The position numbers were made by a program, and so were the translations under genes. From positions 1-6,298 of the forward strand of contig SKGU01000287.1 in assembly GCA_007117255.1 (NCBI GenBank): 6,298 bases of DNA, given 5' to 3'. Below are positions 1 to 5,795 of the stretch, in pieces. The notes beneath the pieces were generated by a model. That model did no database searches. It had not been told where the DNA came from and saw only the letters and a program-made list of their open reading frames with translations. Position 1 is the stretch's first letter; every line of letters begins with the position of its first letter. Source of the stretch: Natronohydrobacter sp. Lineage in GTDB: Bacteria; Pseudomonadota; Alphaproteobacteria; Rhodobacterales; Rhodobacteraceae.

Positions 1-8
1 CATGCCCC

Positions 9-374
9 CTACCCGGCCTGAAACCACTGTAGGTCCGAAACGCGACCAATCGGGGAAGGCATGCATAGGCGACGAAACTGCCCTCGACCTGCCCATATTC
101 TCAGGACCGCTCTTAAGTCGGGTTTATTCTTCGGTTGTGTGCCATCAGCCGGCGTCGTGAGGATTGCCCGCATGCGTGGAGCCATCAAGTAGCTCTGCTG
201 CTGCAGCGCGACCTTCTCCAGTCCTTTGCGAAGCACATCAGATATGTCCAGCGCTGGACCCACATCACTCTCGGAATGCGCCATGCGCCAGACCTCTGCT
301 GCTTGCCGCCCCGTCACCATTCGTAGCTGGTTTCTGACCGATACCTTACTATGCTCGTCTTGTGCGTTTCCCAT
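9..374 (-). CDS. Doubtful hypothetical protein, 121 aa
   Basis: An uninterrupted minus-strand frame with an ATG at 374-372 and a TAG at 11-9. I do not recognise the product. It has no membrane segment or signal peptide. The middle part, about residues 20-75 (from MVTGRQAAEVWRMAH to the SYLMAPRMR stretch), looks helical and has fairly G/C-rich third positions. The last third is rich in Arg and Pro and looks less protein-like. No good Shine-Dalgarno precedes the ATG, where the upstream bases read CTTGCCAAAGT. It would be divergent from the lactate genes at 500. It could be a small real gene, the remnant of a decayed one, or a chance open frame in GC-rich DNA; the last is quite possible. Competing plus-strand frames over the same stretch look even less protein-like. 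Confidence 0.25.
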   Translation of the reverse strand: MGNAQDEHSKVSVRNQLRMVTGRQAAEVWRMAHSESDVGPALDISDVLRKGLEKVALQQQSYLMAPRMRAILTTPADGTQPKNKPDLRAVLRIWAGRGQFRRLCMPSPIGRVSDLQWFQAG

Positions 375-499
375 ACTTTGGCAAGCTGCTCATGTCAGCG
401 TTGACGGCGTGTGGAGGTCAATTCGTTTGCGTTCGGCTTGCAGGTTGCGCTGCGCAGTCCTACCGTAGAGTTGAAAACTGAACGTGAAAGAGAGACCGC
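375..499 (+). promoter_or_regulatory. ldhA: Leader and probable promoter region of the lactate genes
   Basis: The 125 bases before the dehydrogenase start hold no gene and should contain its promoter. A possible sigma70-like pair is TTGCAG at 438-443 and TACCGT at 461-466 with 17-base spacing, but the -10 match is poor. TTGACG at 401-406 is a better -35 but lacks a matching -10 element. An 8-base palindrome CTGCGCAG lies at 450-457. The ribosome binding site is the purine run GAAAGAGAG at 486-494, five bases before the ATG. I saw no FNR-type TTGAT-N4-ATCAA site, which might be expected if the dehydrogenase were switched on by lack of oxygen. Confidence 0.35.
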
Positions 500-1498
500 A
501 TGCGCATAGATGTTTTCAGTGCCAAGCCACATGATCTTTTTTTCATGCGGGAGGCCGCAAGGGACACCAACCTTGAATTGCAGTTTCACGAAGCGCGCCT
601 GAATCGTGATACAGCACGATTAGCTGACGGCGCAAAGGTGGTCAGTGCATTTGTAAATGACGACCTCGGACAAGACACAATCGCGGTCTTGGCAAAACTT
701 GGCGTGCAGATGATCGCGCTTCGTTCTGCAGGTTTCAACCATGTCAATCTGCGCGCCGCGCAAGGAGCGGGGATATCTGTTGCGCGAGTGCCAGCCTATT
801 CGCCGCATGCAGTGGCCGAGCACACTGTTGCGTTGATCCTGACGCTTAACCGCAAGACCCATCGTGCCTTCAACCGCGTGCGCGAGGGAAATTTCGCGCT
901 GGACGGGCTGATGGGCTTTGACTTGCATGGCAAGATAGCGGGTATCGTCGGCACAGGTTTGATCGGAACCGTGCTGGCGCGCATTCTGTGCGGTTTTGGT
1001 TGCGAAGTACTGGCCAGCGACCCCTACCCCGATGCCGAAGTAGAAACCTTGGGAGCCCGCTATGTCGAGATGGATGAGCTGCTCGGTCGCGCAGATATCA
1101 TCACGCTGCAATGCCCGCTGACGCCTGACACACATCATCTGATTAATGACGCAGCCATTGCGCGCATGAAACCGGGTGTCATGCTGGTCAACACCTCGCG
1201 CGGGGCCGTGATCGATACCAAGGCGGTCATTCGCGGTCTGAAATCAGGTCAGATCGGAGCATTGGGTCTGGATGTCTATGAAGAAGAGGGCGATCTCTTC
1301 TTCGAGGATCTATCAAATAGCTACATTCCTGATGACGTCTTTGCCCGATTACTGACCTTTCCGAATGTTCTGATAACGGGCCATCAGGGATTCTTCACCC
1401 GCGAAGCGCTGCGCGCAATTGCGGACACTACGATCTCCAATATCACGCAGTTCCATCGCACAGGCGCAGCGCTTCACCCTGTAAGCTTGCCTGATTAA
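500..1498 (+). CDS. ldhA: NAD-dependent D-lactate dehydrogenase
   Basis: A cytosolic enzyme that interconverts pyruvate and D-lactate with NADH/NAD. The 332 residues match the usual length of fermentative D-LDH (E. coli LdhA is 329), and the E. coli protein can be recognised along its whole length: FVNDD at 51-55, ALRSAGFN at 73-80, RVPAYSPHAVAEH at 96-108. Residues about 1-100 and 300-332 form the substrate domain and about 101-299 the Rossmann NAD domain. The dinucleotide motif GTGLIG is at 151-156, with acidic Asp174 (SDPYP) after the second strand, which favours NAD over NADP. The family catalytic residues are present: Arg234 (NTSRG), Asp258 and Glu263 (LDVYEEE), His295 (TGHQ). The DLFFEDLSN stretch at 265-273 is typical of LdhA and separates it from glycerate or phosphoglycerate dehydrogenases. 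The start is supported by GAAAGAGAG five bases upstream. The gene is first in a pair with the lactate permease. Confidence 0.94.
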   Translation: MRIDVFSAKPHDLFFMREAARDTNLELQFHEARLNRDTARLADGAKVVSAFVNDDLGQDTIAVLAKLGVQMIALRSAGFNHVNLRAAQGAGISVARVPAYSPHAVAEHTVALILTLNRKTHRAFNRVREGNFALDGLMGFDLHGKIAGIVGTGLIGTVLARILCGFGCEVLASDPYPDAEVETLGARYVEMDELLGRADIITLQCPLTPDTHHLINDAAIARMKPGVMLVNTSRGAVIDTKAVIRGLKSGQIGALGLDVYEEEGDLFFEDLSNSYIPDDVFARLLTFPNVLITGHQGFFTREALRAIADTTISNITQFHRTGAALHPVSLPD

Positions 1499-1499
1499 C

Positions 1500-2957
1500 A
1501 TGCAGGCGCTGCTGGCCGGTTTACCGCTGCTGGTCGTGCTCGCGGCGATGGCGCTCCTGAAGTGGCGCGCTGCATTGGCCGGTGCGGCCGGCCTGGCGGT
1601 TGCCAGTGCTGTCATCTGGTGGATGGGCCGGTTTGAAGGTTCCTTGCTGGCTGGGGTCGCGATGGAAGCAGCCAGCAGCACGGCCACCATCCTGTGGATC
1701 ATCCTTCCGGCACTCGCAATCTACGAACTTCAGGCGCGGGTGGGCGCGTTCGACCGTTTCCGGCAAGCACTTGCGCAAATCAGCGATGACCGCGCTGTGC
1801 AAGCGCTTCTGATCGCGTGGTTTTTCGGTCTGTTCATGGAAGGTGCGGCAGGGTTTGGGACGCCTGTAGCCCTCGCGGCACCCTTGCTGGTTGGTCTGGG
1901 CTTCACGCCGATCCGCGCCGTGGCACTGGCACTGCTGGGCCATGCGGGCGGCGTGTCCTTCGGTGCGGTGGGCACACCTGCACTTGCGCAGATCGCGCTT
2001 CTCGACCTGCCCGCGACCGCGCTTGCAGGCTGGACGATGCTGCTGCACCTGATACCAATGATCCTGCTGGCATTGGCCGTCATGCGGCTGGCGCAGGAAG
2101 GTCGGCTGGTATGGGCACAGATACGGCTGGCCCTGCTGGCAGTGGTCTGCTTTACGCTGCCAGCAACTGCATTGGCCTGGCTCACGGGCCCTGAACTGAC
2201 CACACTTGGCGGTGCCCTTCTCGGTGGCGCGCTTTTCGTTGCGGTGATCCGCCCCAAAGGGACACAGCCCAGGGCAGAATGGCAGCTTGCCGATCTTCTG
2301 CCCTATATGCTGATCCTTGTACTGGTGCTGCTCACACGACTGGCCGCGCCTGTGCAAACGGCCCTTTCCGAGCTTTGGCTCGGCTGGAGCTGGCGGGACT
2401 ATTCCGGCGGGCTGGCCCCGCTTTACCATCCGGGCACGCTTCTCTTGCTGGGGCTGGTCTTGGCCGCATCACTGACCGCGCGGCGTGCAGCGCTCGGCCC
2501 TGCGCTGAGAGCTGCGCTACGCAGGCTCGCGCCAGTGGCACTGGCACTCTTCGTGATGCTGGTGCTGGCGCGATTGATGGTCCACGGCGGGTTGATCGCA
2601 CAGGCGGCCGACGCGGCTGCGCAGGCCGGGGTTTTTTGGCCGATCCTCGCCCCGCTCATCGGCGCCCTTGGTACGTTTGTCAGCGGGTCCGCCACAGCAT
2701 CGAATATCCTGTTCACGGAATTTCAGGCCGCCACTGCGCGCAGTCTGGACCTGTCGCTGCTGCTGATGGCTGCAGCGCAAGGCGTGGGGGCAGCCATCGG
2801 AAATGCCATAGCGCCACATAACATTATCGCGGGCACAGCGACCGTCGGATTGACTGGGCGCGATGGCGAGGTCTTACAGCACACGCTTGTGCCCGCGCTT
2901 GCCTACGCGCTCTGTGCGGGTGGCATTGTGACGATGCTAGTTGCTTGGGGACTCTAA
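1500..2957 (+). CDS. lldP: L-lactate permease (LctP/LldP family)
   Basis: An inner-membrane lactate/proton symporter of the LctP family (TC 2.A.14); E. coli members LldP and GlcA carry L-lactate, D-lactate and glycolate. The 485 residues are nearly all hydrophobic, with about a dozen membrane segments. Family signatures are clear: FGLFMEGAAGFGTPVA at 109-124, GHAGGVSFGAVGTP at 147-160, FVSGSATASNILFTEFQ at 393-409, and QGVGAAIGNAIAPHNIIAG at 427-445 followed by the charged TGRDGEVLQHT loop. At 485 residues it is about 65 shorter than E. coli LldP (551), yet both conserved halves are present and nothing looks broken. The missing length is probably in loops. Its ATG lies one base after the dehydrogenase stop (TAACATG) and has no clear Shine-Dalgarno of its own, so translation is probably coupled. 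Co-transcription with ldhA is the natural reading. The actual substrate isomer is not shown by sequence. Confidence 0.9.
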   Translation: MQALLAGLPLLVVLAAMALLKWRAALAGAAGLAVASAVIWWMGRFEGSLLAGVAMEAASSTATILWIILPALAIYELQARVGAFDRFRQALAQISDDRAVQALLIAWFFGLFMEGAAGFGTPVALAAPLLVGLGFTPIRAVALALLGHAGGVSFGAVGTPALAQIALLDLPATALAGWTMLLHLIPMILLALAVMRLAQEGRLVWAQIRLALLAVVCFTLPATALAWLTGPELTTLGGALLGGALFVAVIRPKGTQPRAEWQLADLLPYMLILVLVLLTRLAAPVQTALSELWLGWSWRDYSGGLAPLYHPGTLLLLGLVLAASLTARRAALGPALRAALRRLAPVALALFVMLVLARLMVHGGLIAQAADAAAQAGVFWPILAPLIGALGTFVSGSATASNILFTEFQAATARSLDLSLLLMAAAQGVGAAIGNAIAPHNIIAGTATVGLTGRDGEVLQHTLVPALAYALCAGGIVTMLVAWGL

Positions 2958-3229
2958 ACTTTCCCAAATACCTTCAGAGACTTACCCATGCATTGCGGGC
3001 CAATCCAATTATTCTGACGGCCGATGTGGATCAGCAGGCAACATATCGCAGCGGAAGGCCCGTGTTCCGGACAGATTCATTGCCATATCCTCGACCTGAA
3101 AAGGCATCAGAACATCCGGGTATTCACAGCGCACTCCTGGAACAAGATCCTCTCACATTGATACCGTTGTTCGAAACTTGTCGAGAAAATGGTCAGCGTT
3201 TGTGGTCCATCGTGGCAGGAACGTGTTTC
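2958..3229. other. Convergent intergenic gap, 272 bp, no supported gene
   Basis: This lies between the stops of the lactate permease (plus) and the SLC13 permease (minus). A plus-strand frame from a TTG at 2945 runs through it to 3235, but it starts inside the permease gene, lacks a Shine-Dalgarno and has no recognisable motif. Two weak hairpins are visible: CGGAA/TTCCG at 3052-3056 and 3065-3069 with an 8-base loop, and AGGAA/TTCCT at 3217-3221 and 3227-3231 with a 5-base loop, overlapping the SLC13 stop. Neither is followed by a T-run, so I do not call a rho-independent terminator for either gene. Confidence 0.5.
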
Positions 3230-5050
3230 CTATAGCGGCCAGACGATCAGCAGAAGTGGGATGCTCACGGCAACCACGAGTATCTCAAGCGGTAGACCGA
3301 GCCTCCAGTAATCGCCAAAACCGAAGCCACCGGGCCCTAGGATCAGGGTGTTGTTCTGATGTCCGATGGGGGTCAGGAACGCGCAGGAGGCGCCAATAGC
3401 CACGGCCATTAGGAAACTGTCAGGATTCACGCCAAGCGCCGCAGCTATGCCGATGGCGATGGGGCAAAGCACAGCCGCTGTGGCGGCATTGTTCATCACA
3501 TCTGACAGGAACATGGTTGTGACCAGAACCACCGCAAGCGCCACAATCGCGTTGCCCTGCGCAATGGTTTCCACCAGAAACCTTGCCAGGACATCAGCTG
3601 CATCTGTGGCCTGCATCGCGCCTGCCACCGGGATCAGAGCCGCCAGCAACACGATCACCGGCCAGTCAATGGCTGTATAGACCTGACGCGGTGGCACAGT
3701 GCGCAGCAGCATCGAGGCGATCACCCCCAGTGTGAAGGCCACCGCCGCAGGCAGCAGACCCGCCGTCACGATGCCGACCGCGCCCAGCATGATCGTCCCT
3801 GCGATAATCGCCATACGTTTGTCAGGGATACGCAATTCTCGTTCGCCCAGTGGCACGCAACCGGTATCATTGATGAAATCCGCCATTACCTCGGCCGGAC
3901 CTTGCATCAGCAACAGATCGCCTGACTTCAGCTTGAGCGTGCGTAGTCTTGACTTCGGCGGGTGCCCCTCGCGCGACACCGCAAGCAGATTCAGCCCGTA
4001 GCGCGTGCGTAACCGCAGGTCGCTGGCTGAATGCCCAACAAGGCTGGACCCCGGCAGCACTGCCAATTCACGCAAAACGAGATCCTCGTCGCGCTTGCTG
4101 TCTTCGTCTTCTGCCTCATCGTCGATATTCGCTTGCGTCGCTGATTTCTGATCCGAAGATGTTACCTGTTCCTCCAACTTGATCCCGAAAGCCGAAAGCG
4201 CCTTGGCGAGCGTTTCGACATCTGCCTCCAGAACCAGAATATCGCCCTTCCGAATGCGCCTCCCGCCATGTGGCGCGGTCATGCGCACCTCGTTGCGCAC
4301 CAGACCGACAATCTGCGCTTCACTGTCGCCGATCTCATCCTCAAACTGGCGCAGGGTTAAACCGATGGCCTTGCTTTTCTCCGGCACACGCACTTCGGTC
4401 ATATAGGCCCCTGTCTCAAAGCCCTCGGCCCCCGACGCCTTGCGCGCGGGAACCAGTCGCCAACCGATCAAGACAACGAACACCACTCCCAGCACGGCCA
4501 CCGCCGCACCCACTGGCGCGAAATCGAACATTGCGAAATGGCCCAGACCTGCTTCGGCCCGAAAGCCAGAAACGATAAGGTTCGGCGGTGTGCCGATCAG
4601 CGTCGTCATTCCACCCAGGATCGTGCCGAAGGCTAGTGGCATCAGCACCTGCCCCGGCGTCATGTCCAGCCGCCCGGAGACCTGCACCGCGACAGGCATC
4701 AGGAGTGCCATTGCACCGACATTGTTCATGAAGCCCGACAAGAGCGCCCCCAGCGCCATGAGCGCCGCCATGCTTGTCAGCCGTCCCGCCTCGCGCGGTA
4801 AGAATTTGCGCGCAAGCCAGTCTACTGCGCCCGTGTTCTGCAAACCTTGGCTGAGCACAAGTACACAAGCCACCGTGATCACTGCCGGATGCCCGAAACC
4901 CGCGAAAGCCTCCGCCGCTGGAACCAGCCCGCCCACGACACAGGCCATCAGTGCCAAAAGCGCCACGATGTCATGCCGAAAGCGCCCCCAAAGGAACAAC
5001 GCCATCGTGGCAGCCAGAATGCTGAAGATCAAAATTTGAGGCGTGGTCAT
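3230..5050 (-). CDS. SLC13 family permease with two TrkA-C (RCK_C) domains
   Basis: An inner-membrane transporter of the SLC13/DASS (ion transporter superfamily) type, 606 residues from the ATG at 5050. Order: N-terminal membrane half about 5-200, first RCK_C domain about 215-292, an acidic linker at 307-324 rich in Asp and Glu, second RCK_C about 322-400, C-terminal membrane half about 410-605. Each half carries the re-entrant loop motifs of the fold: MNNVGAMALLMP at 108-119 and LIGTPPN at 151-157, then MNNAATAAVLCP at 519-530 and TPIGHQNN at 560-567. The insertion of two RCK_C domains mid-protein is typical of bacterial YfbS-like members, often annotated as sodium/sulfate or dicarboxylate symporters; the substrate cannot be told here. 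A TTG at 5065 would add five residues, but GAAAGG five bases before the ATG makes 5050 the better start. It is convergent with the lactate genes and divergent from the gene at 5334. Confidence 0.9.
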   Translation of the reverse strand: MTTPQILIFSILAATMALFLWGRFRHDIVALLALMACVVGGLVPAAEAFAGFGHPAVITVACVLVLSQGLQNTGAVDWLARKFLPREAGRLTSMAALMALGALLSGFMNNVGAMALLMPVAVQVSGRLDMTPGQVLMPLAFGTILGGMTTLIGTPPNLIVSGFRAEAGLGHFAMFDFAPVGAAVAVLGVVFVVLIGWRLVPARKASGAEGFETGAYMTEVRVPEKSKAIGLTLRQFEDEIGDSEAQIVGLVRNEVRMTAPHGGRRIRKGDILVLEADVETLAKALSAFGIKLEEQVTSSDQKSATQANIDDEAEDEDSKRDEDLVLRELAVLPGSSLVGHSASDLRLRTRYGLNLLAVSREGHPPKSRLRTLKLKSGDLLLMQGPAEVMADFINDTGCVPLGERELRIPDKRMAIIAGTIMLGAVGIVTAGLLPAAVAFTLGVIASMLLRTVPPRQVYTAIDWPVIVLLAALIPVAGAMQATDAADVLARFLVETIAQGNAIVALAVVLVTTMFLSDVMNNAATAAVLCPIAIGIAAALGVNPDSFLMAVAIGASCAFLTPIGHQNNTLILGPGGFGFGDYWRLGLPLEILVVAVSIPLLLIVWPL

Positions 5051-5082
5051 GCGTGCCTTTCGCAAAAGCTATGGGCACCTGA

Positions 5083-5244
5083 ATATATGATGCAACCGGC
5101 TGTGCAATCACCAGCCTCTAGCAAGCAGCGCTTGAAGGGCCGAACAGATCGGCGTCGGCGGCTGAATGCCTGCCATGAGGTGCTCATTCCTGAAGGGATG
5201 CAGGAAAATCGCCATGGGTTTCCGCAGTGAAATTCATCATATAT
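5083..5244. repeat. 10-bp inverted repeat facing both divergent genes
   Basis: CATCATATAT is present on the plus strand at 5235-5244 and on the minus strand at 5092-5083, so one copy points to each flanking gene. The minus copy ends about 32 bases before the SLC13 start and contains its best -10-like sequence. The plus copy ends 89 bases before the start at 5334 and extends into a perfect 10-base palindrome, TCATATATGA at 5237-5246. Paired sites in a divergent region suit a shared regulator. However, AT-rich 10-mers can recur by chance, so function is an inference. Confidence 0.35.
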
Positions 5245-5260
5245 GAGGAAATGTCATTTG

Positions 5261-5276
5261 AATAACAATTATTATT
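5261..5276. promoter_or_regulatory. AT-rich imperfect palindrome, possible operator
   Basis: AATAACAATTATTATT reads as its own reverse complement at 14 of 16 positions; the mismatched pair is C5266 and A5271. It lies 58 bases before the ATG at 5334, just upstream of the weak -35 candidate, where an activator or repressor dimer would sit. The nearby LysR protein is one candidate binder, since that family uses AT-rich dyads of the T-N11-A type, but no fixed consensus is visible. Its composition also resembles a bent AT-rich upstream element. Confidence 0.3.
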
Positions 5277-5321
5277 TGTTTTTATCAACTCAATGCGGCG
5301 GTTAGAGTATCCTCTCAAATC

Positions 5322-5328
5322 AGGAGAG
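5322..5328 (+). promoter_or_regulatory. Strong Shine-Dalgarno of the 141-aa gene, inside a small dyad
   Basis: AGGAGAG sits five bases before the ATG at 5334, the best ribosome binding site in the window, and it supports the reality and the start of that gene. Its GAGAG half (5324-5328) can pair with CTCTC at 5312-5316 across a 7-base loop, so the site could be partly masked in an mRNA that begins upstream of 5312. Confidence 0.65.
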
Positions 5329-5333
5329 TTTAG

Positions 5334-5759
5334 ATGCAGAAAGCCTTACGCCCGCTCTTGCGCCCAGATGGTGCCGATTCATACTCAAAGCTGGGCTATA
5401 TGATCGATGGCGCTCATTCCGGCCCGACCTTGCTGATCCCTGTGCCACGCAGCCAAGTTTCACAAGTCGCAGATGCTTTCAGACAGATCCCTAGGCTTGG
5501 GGATATTCGTGGACGCGTCATCATGCTGAATATCGGGGCAGACAAGACGCAGGATGATTGGTTGCGCAATCAAATCGGACCTGTGGACGAGACGCTCCAC
5601 CTCGCGACGGATGAGCCTGATGGTCTGGGACCGCGCGCAGCGCGCCAGACCATGACAGCAATCCTGCGCAAGGCCACCGAACTTGGCATGATATCGGGAC
5701 GTGGGGTCACGCCCATGCCGCAAACTTCGCAAAGTTGCACCACGCCGCGTAGCGATTGA
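5334..5759 (+). CDS. Uncharacterised 141-aa protein upstream of a LysR gene
   Basis: I do not recognise this protein with certainty. The start is well supported by AGGAGAG five bases upstream. It looks soluble, with no signal peptide or membrane segment. About residues 20-35 (GYMIDGAHSGPTLLIPV) look like a turn and a strand, 39-52 a helix, 60-68 (GRVIMLNIG) a second strand, and 98-119 a helix (LGPRAARQTMTAILRKATELG). The GxxxGPTLLI-helix-GxVxxLN pattern faintly recalls the start of succinylglutamate desuccinylase/aspartoacylase enzymes. However, it lacks the HGDE zinc-binding motif expected after the first strand and is less than half their length, so it could at most be a relic or a non-catalytic cousin. 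The last dozen residues are polar and probably disordered. A LysR gene follows 36 bases downstream on the same strand, so they are probably co-transcribed. Confidence 0.75.
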   Translation: MQKALRPLLRPDGADSYSKLGYMIDGAHSGPTLLIPVPRSQVSQVADAFRQIPRLGDIRGRVIMLNIGADKTQDDWLRNQIGPVDETLHLATDEPDGLGPRAARQTMTAILRKATELGMISGRGVTPMPQTSQSCTTPRSD

Positions 5760-5795
5760 GTTTTCGTAACCTGAATTTAAGAGTAGGCATTTAAA

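Larger units (their letters stand above)
5051..5333. promoter_or_regulatory. Divergent intergenic control region
   Basis: This 283-bp region separates the minus-strand SLC13 gene from the plus-strand gene at 5334 and must hold promoters for both. The 5231-5290 part is strikingly AT-rich beside the GC-rich genes. On the minus strand, TATATT (5087-5082) is a fair -10 for the SLC13 gene, about 32 bases before its ATG, but no good -35 is visible. On the plus strand, TTTATC at 5281-5286 and TAGAGT at 5303-5308 with 16-base spacing are a weak pair for the 5334 gene. Small palindromes and an inverted repeat inside the region are listed separately. No open frame here looks like a gene. Confidence 0.5.

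Noticed and set aside
620..1138. 172-codon minus-strand frame inside ldhA
   Set aside because: It is the antisense shadow of a well-conserved dehydrogenase, with a Cys/His/Arg-rich product and no family likeness.
1521..2429. 302-codon open frame on the minus strand inside the lactate permease gene
   Set aside because: It is antisense to a clear membrane protein gene. Its product is full of Gln, Cys, His and Arg without any motif, as expected from the reverse reading of hydrophobic GC-rich codons.
3217..3231. Hairpin AGGAA/TTCCT at the SLC13 stop as a terminator
   Set aside because: It has only five base pairs, overlaps the stop codon and is not followed by a T-run on the minus strand.
2945..3235. 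96-codon plus-strand frame across the convergent gap
   Set aside because: It starts at a TTG inside the permease gene and ends inside the SLC13 gene, has no ribosome binding site and no recognisable protein features.
4440..5039. 199-codon plus-strand frame opposite the SLC13 N-terminal half
   Set aside because: Its Ala/Ser/Thr/Pro-rich low-complexity product is the usual antisense reading of a membrane protein; the minus-strand frame carries all the SLC13 motifs.
5051..5065. Upstream TTG start adding five residues to the SLC13 permease
   Set aside because: The ATG at 5050 has GAAAGG at the right distance, and that site would fall inside the coding region if the TTG were used.
5139..5153. 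Hairpin GCCGA/TCGGC in the divergent region
   Set aside because: A 5-bp stem with a 5-base loop is common by chance in GC-rich DNA, and it has no T-run and no gene end nearby.
5243..5305. 20-codon plus-strand small frame (ATGAGGAAATG...) in the divergent region
   Set aside because: It has no Shine-Dalgarno, lies in the AT-rich presumed promoter and its Asn/Tyr-rich product looks random.
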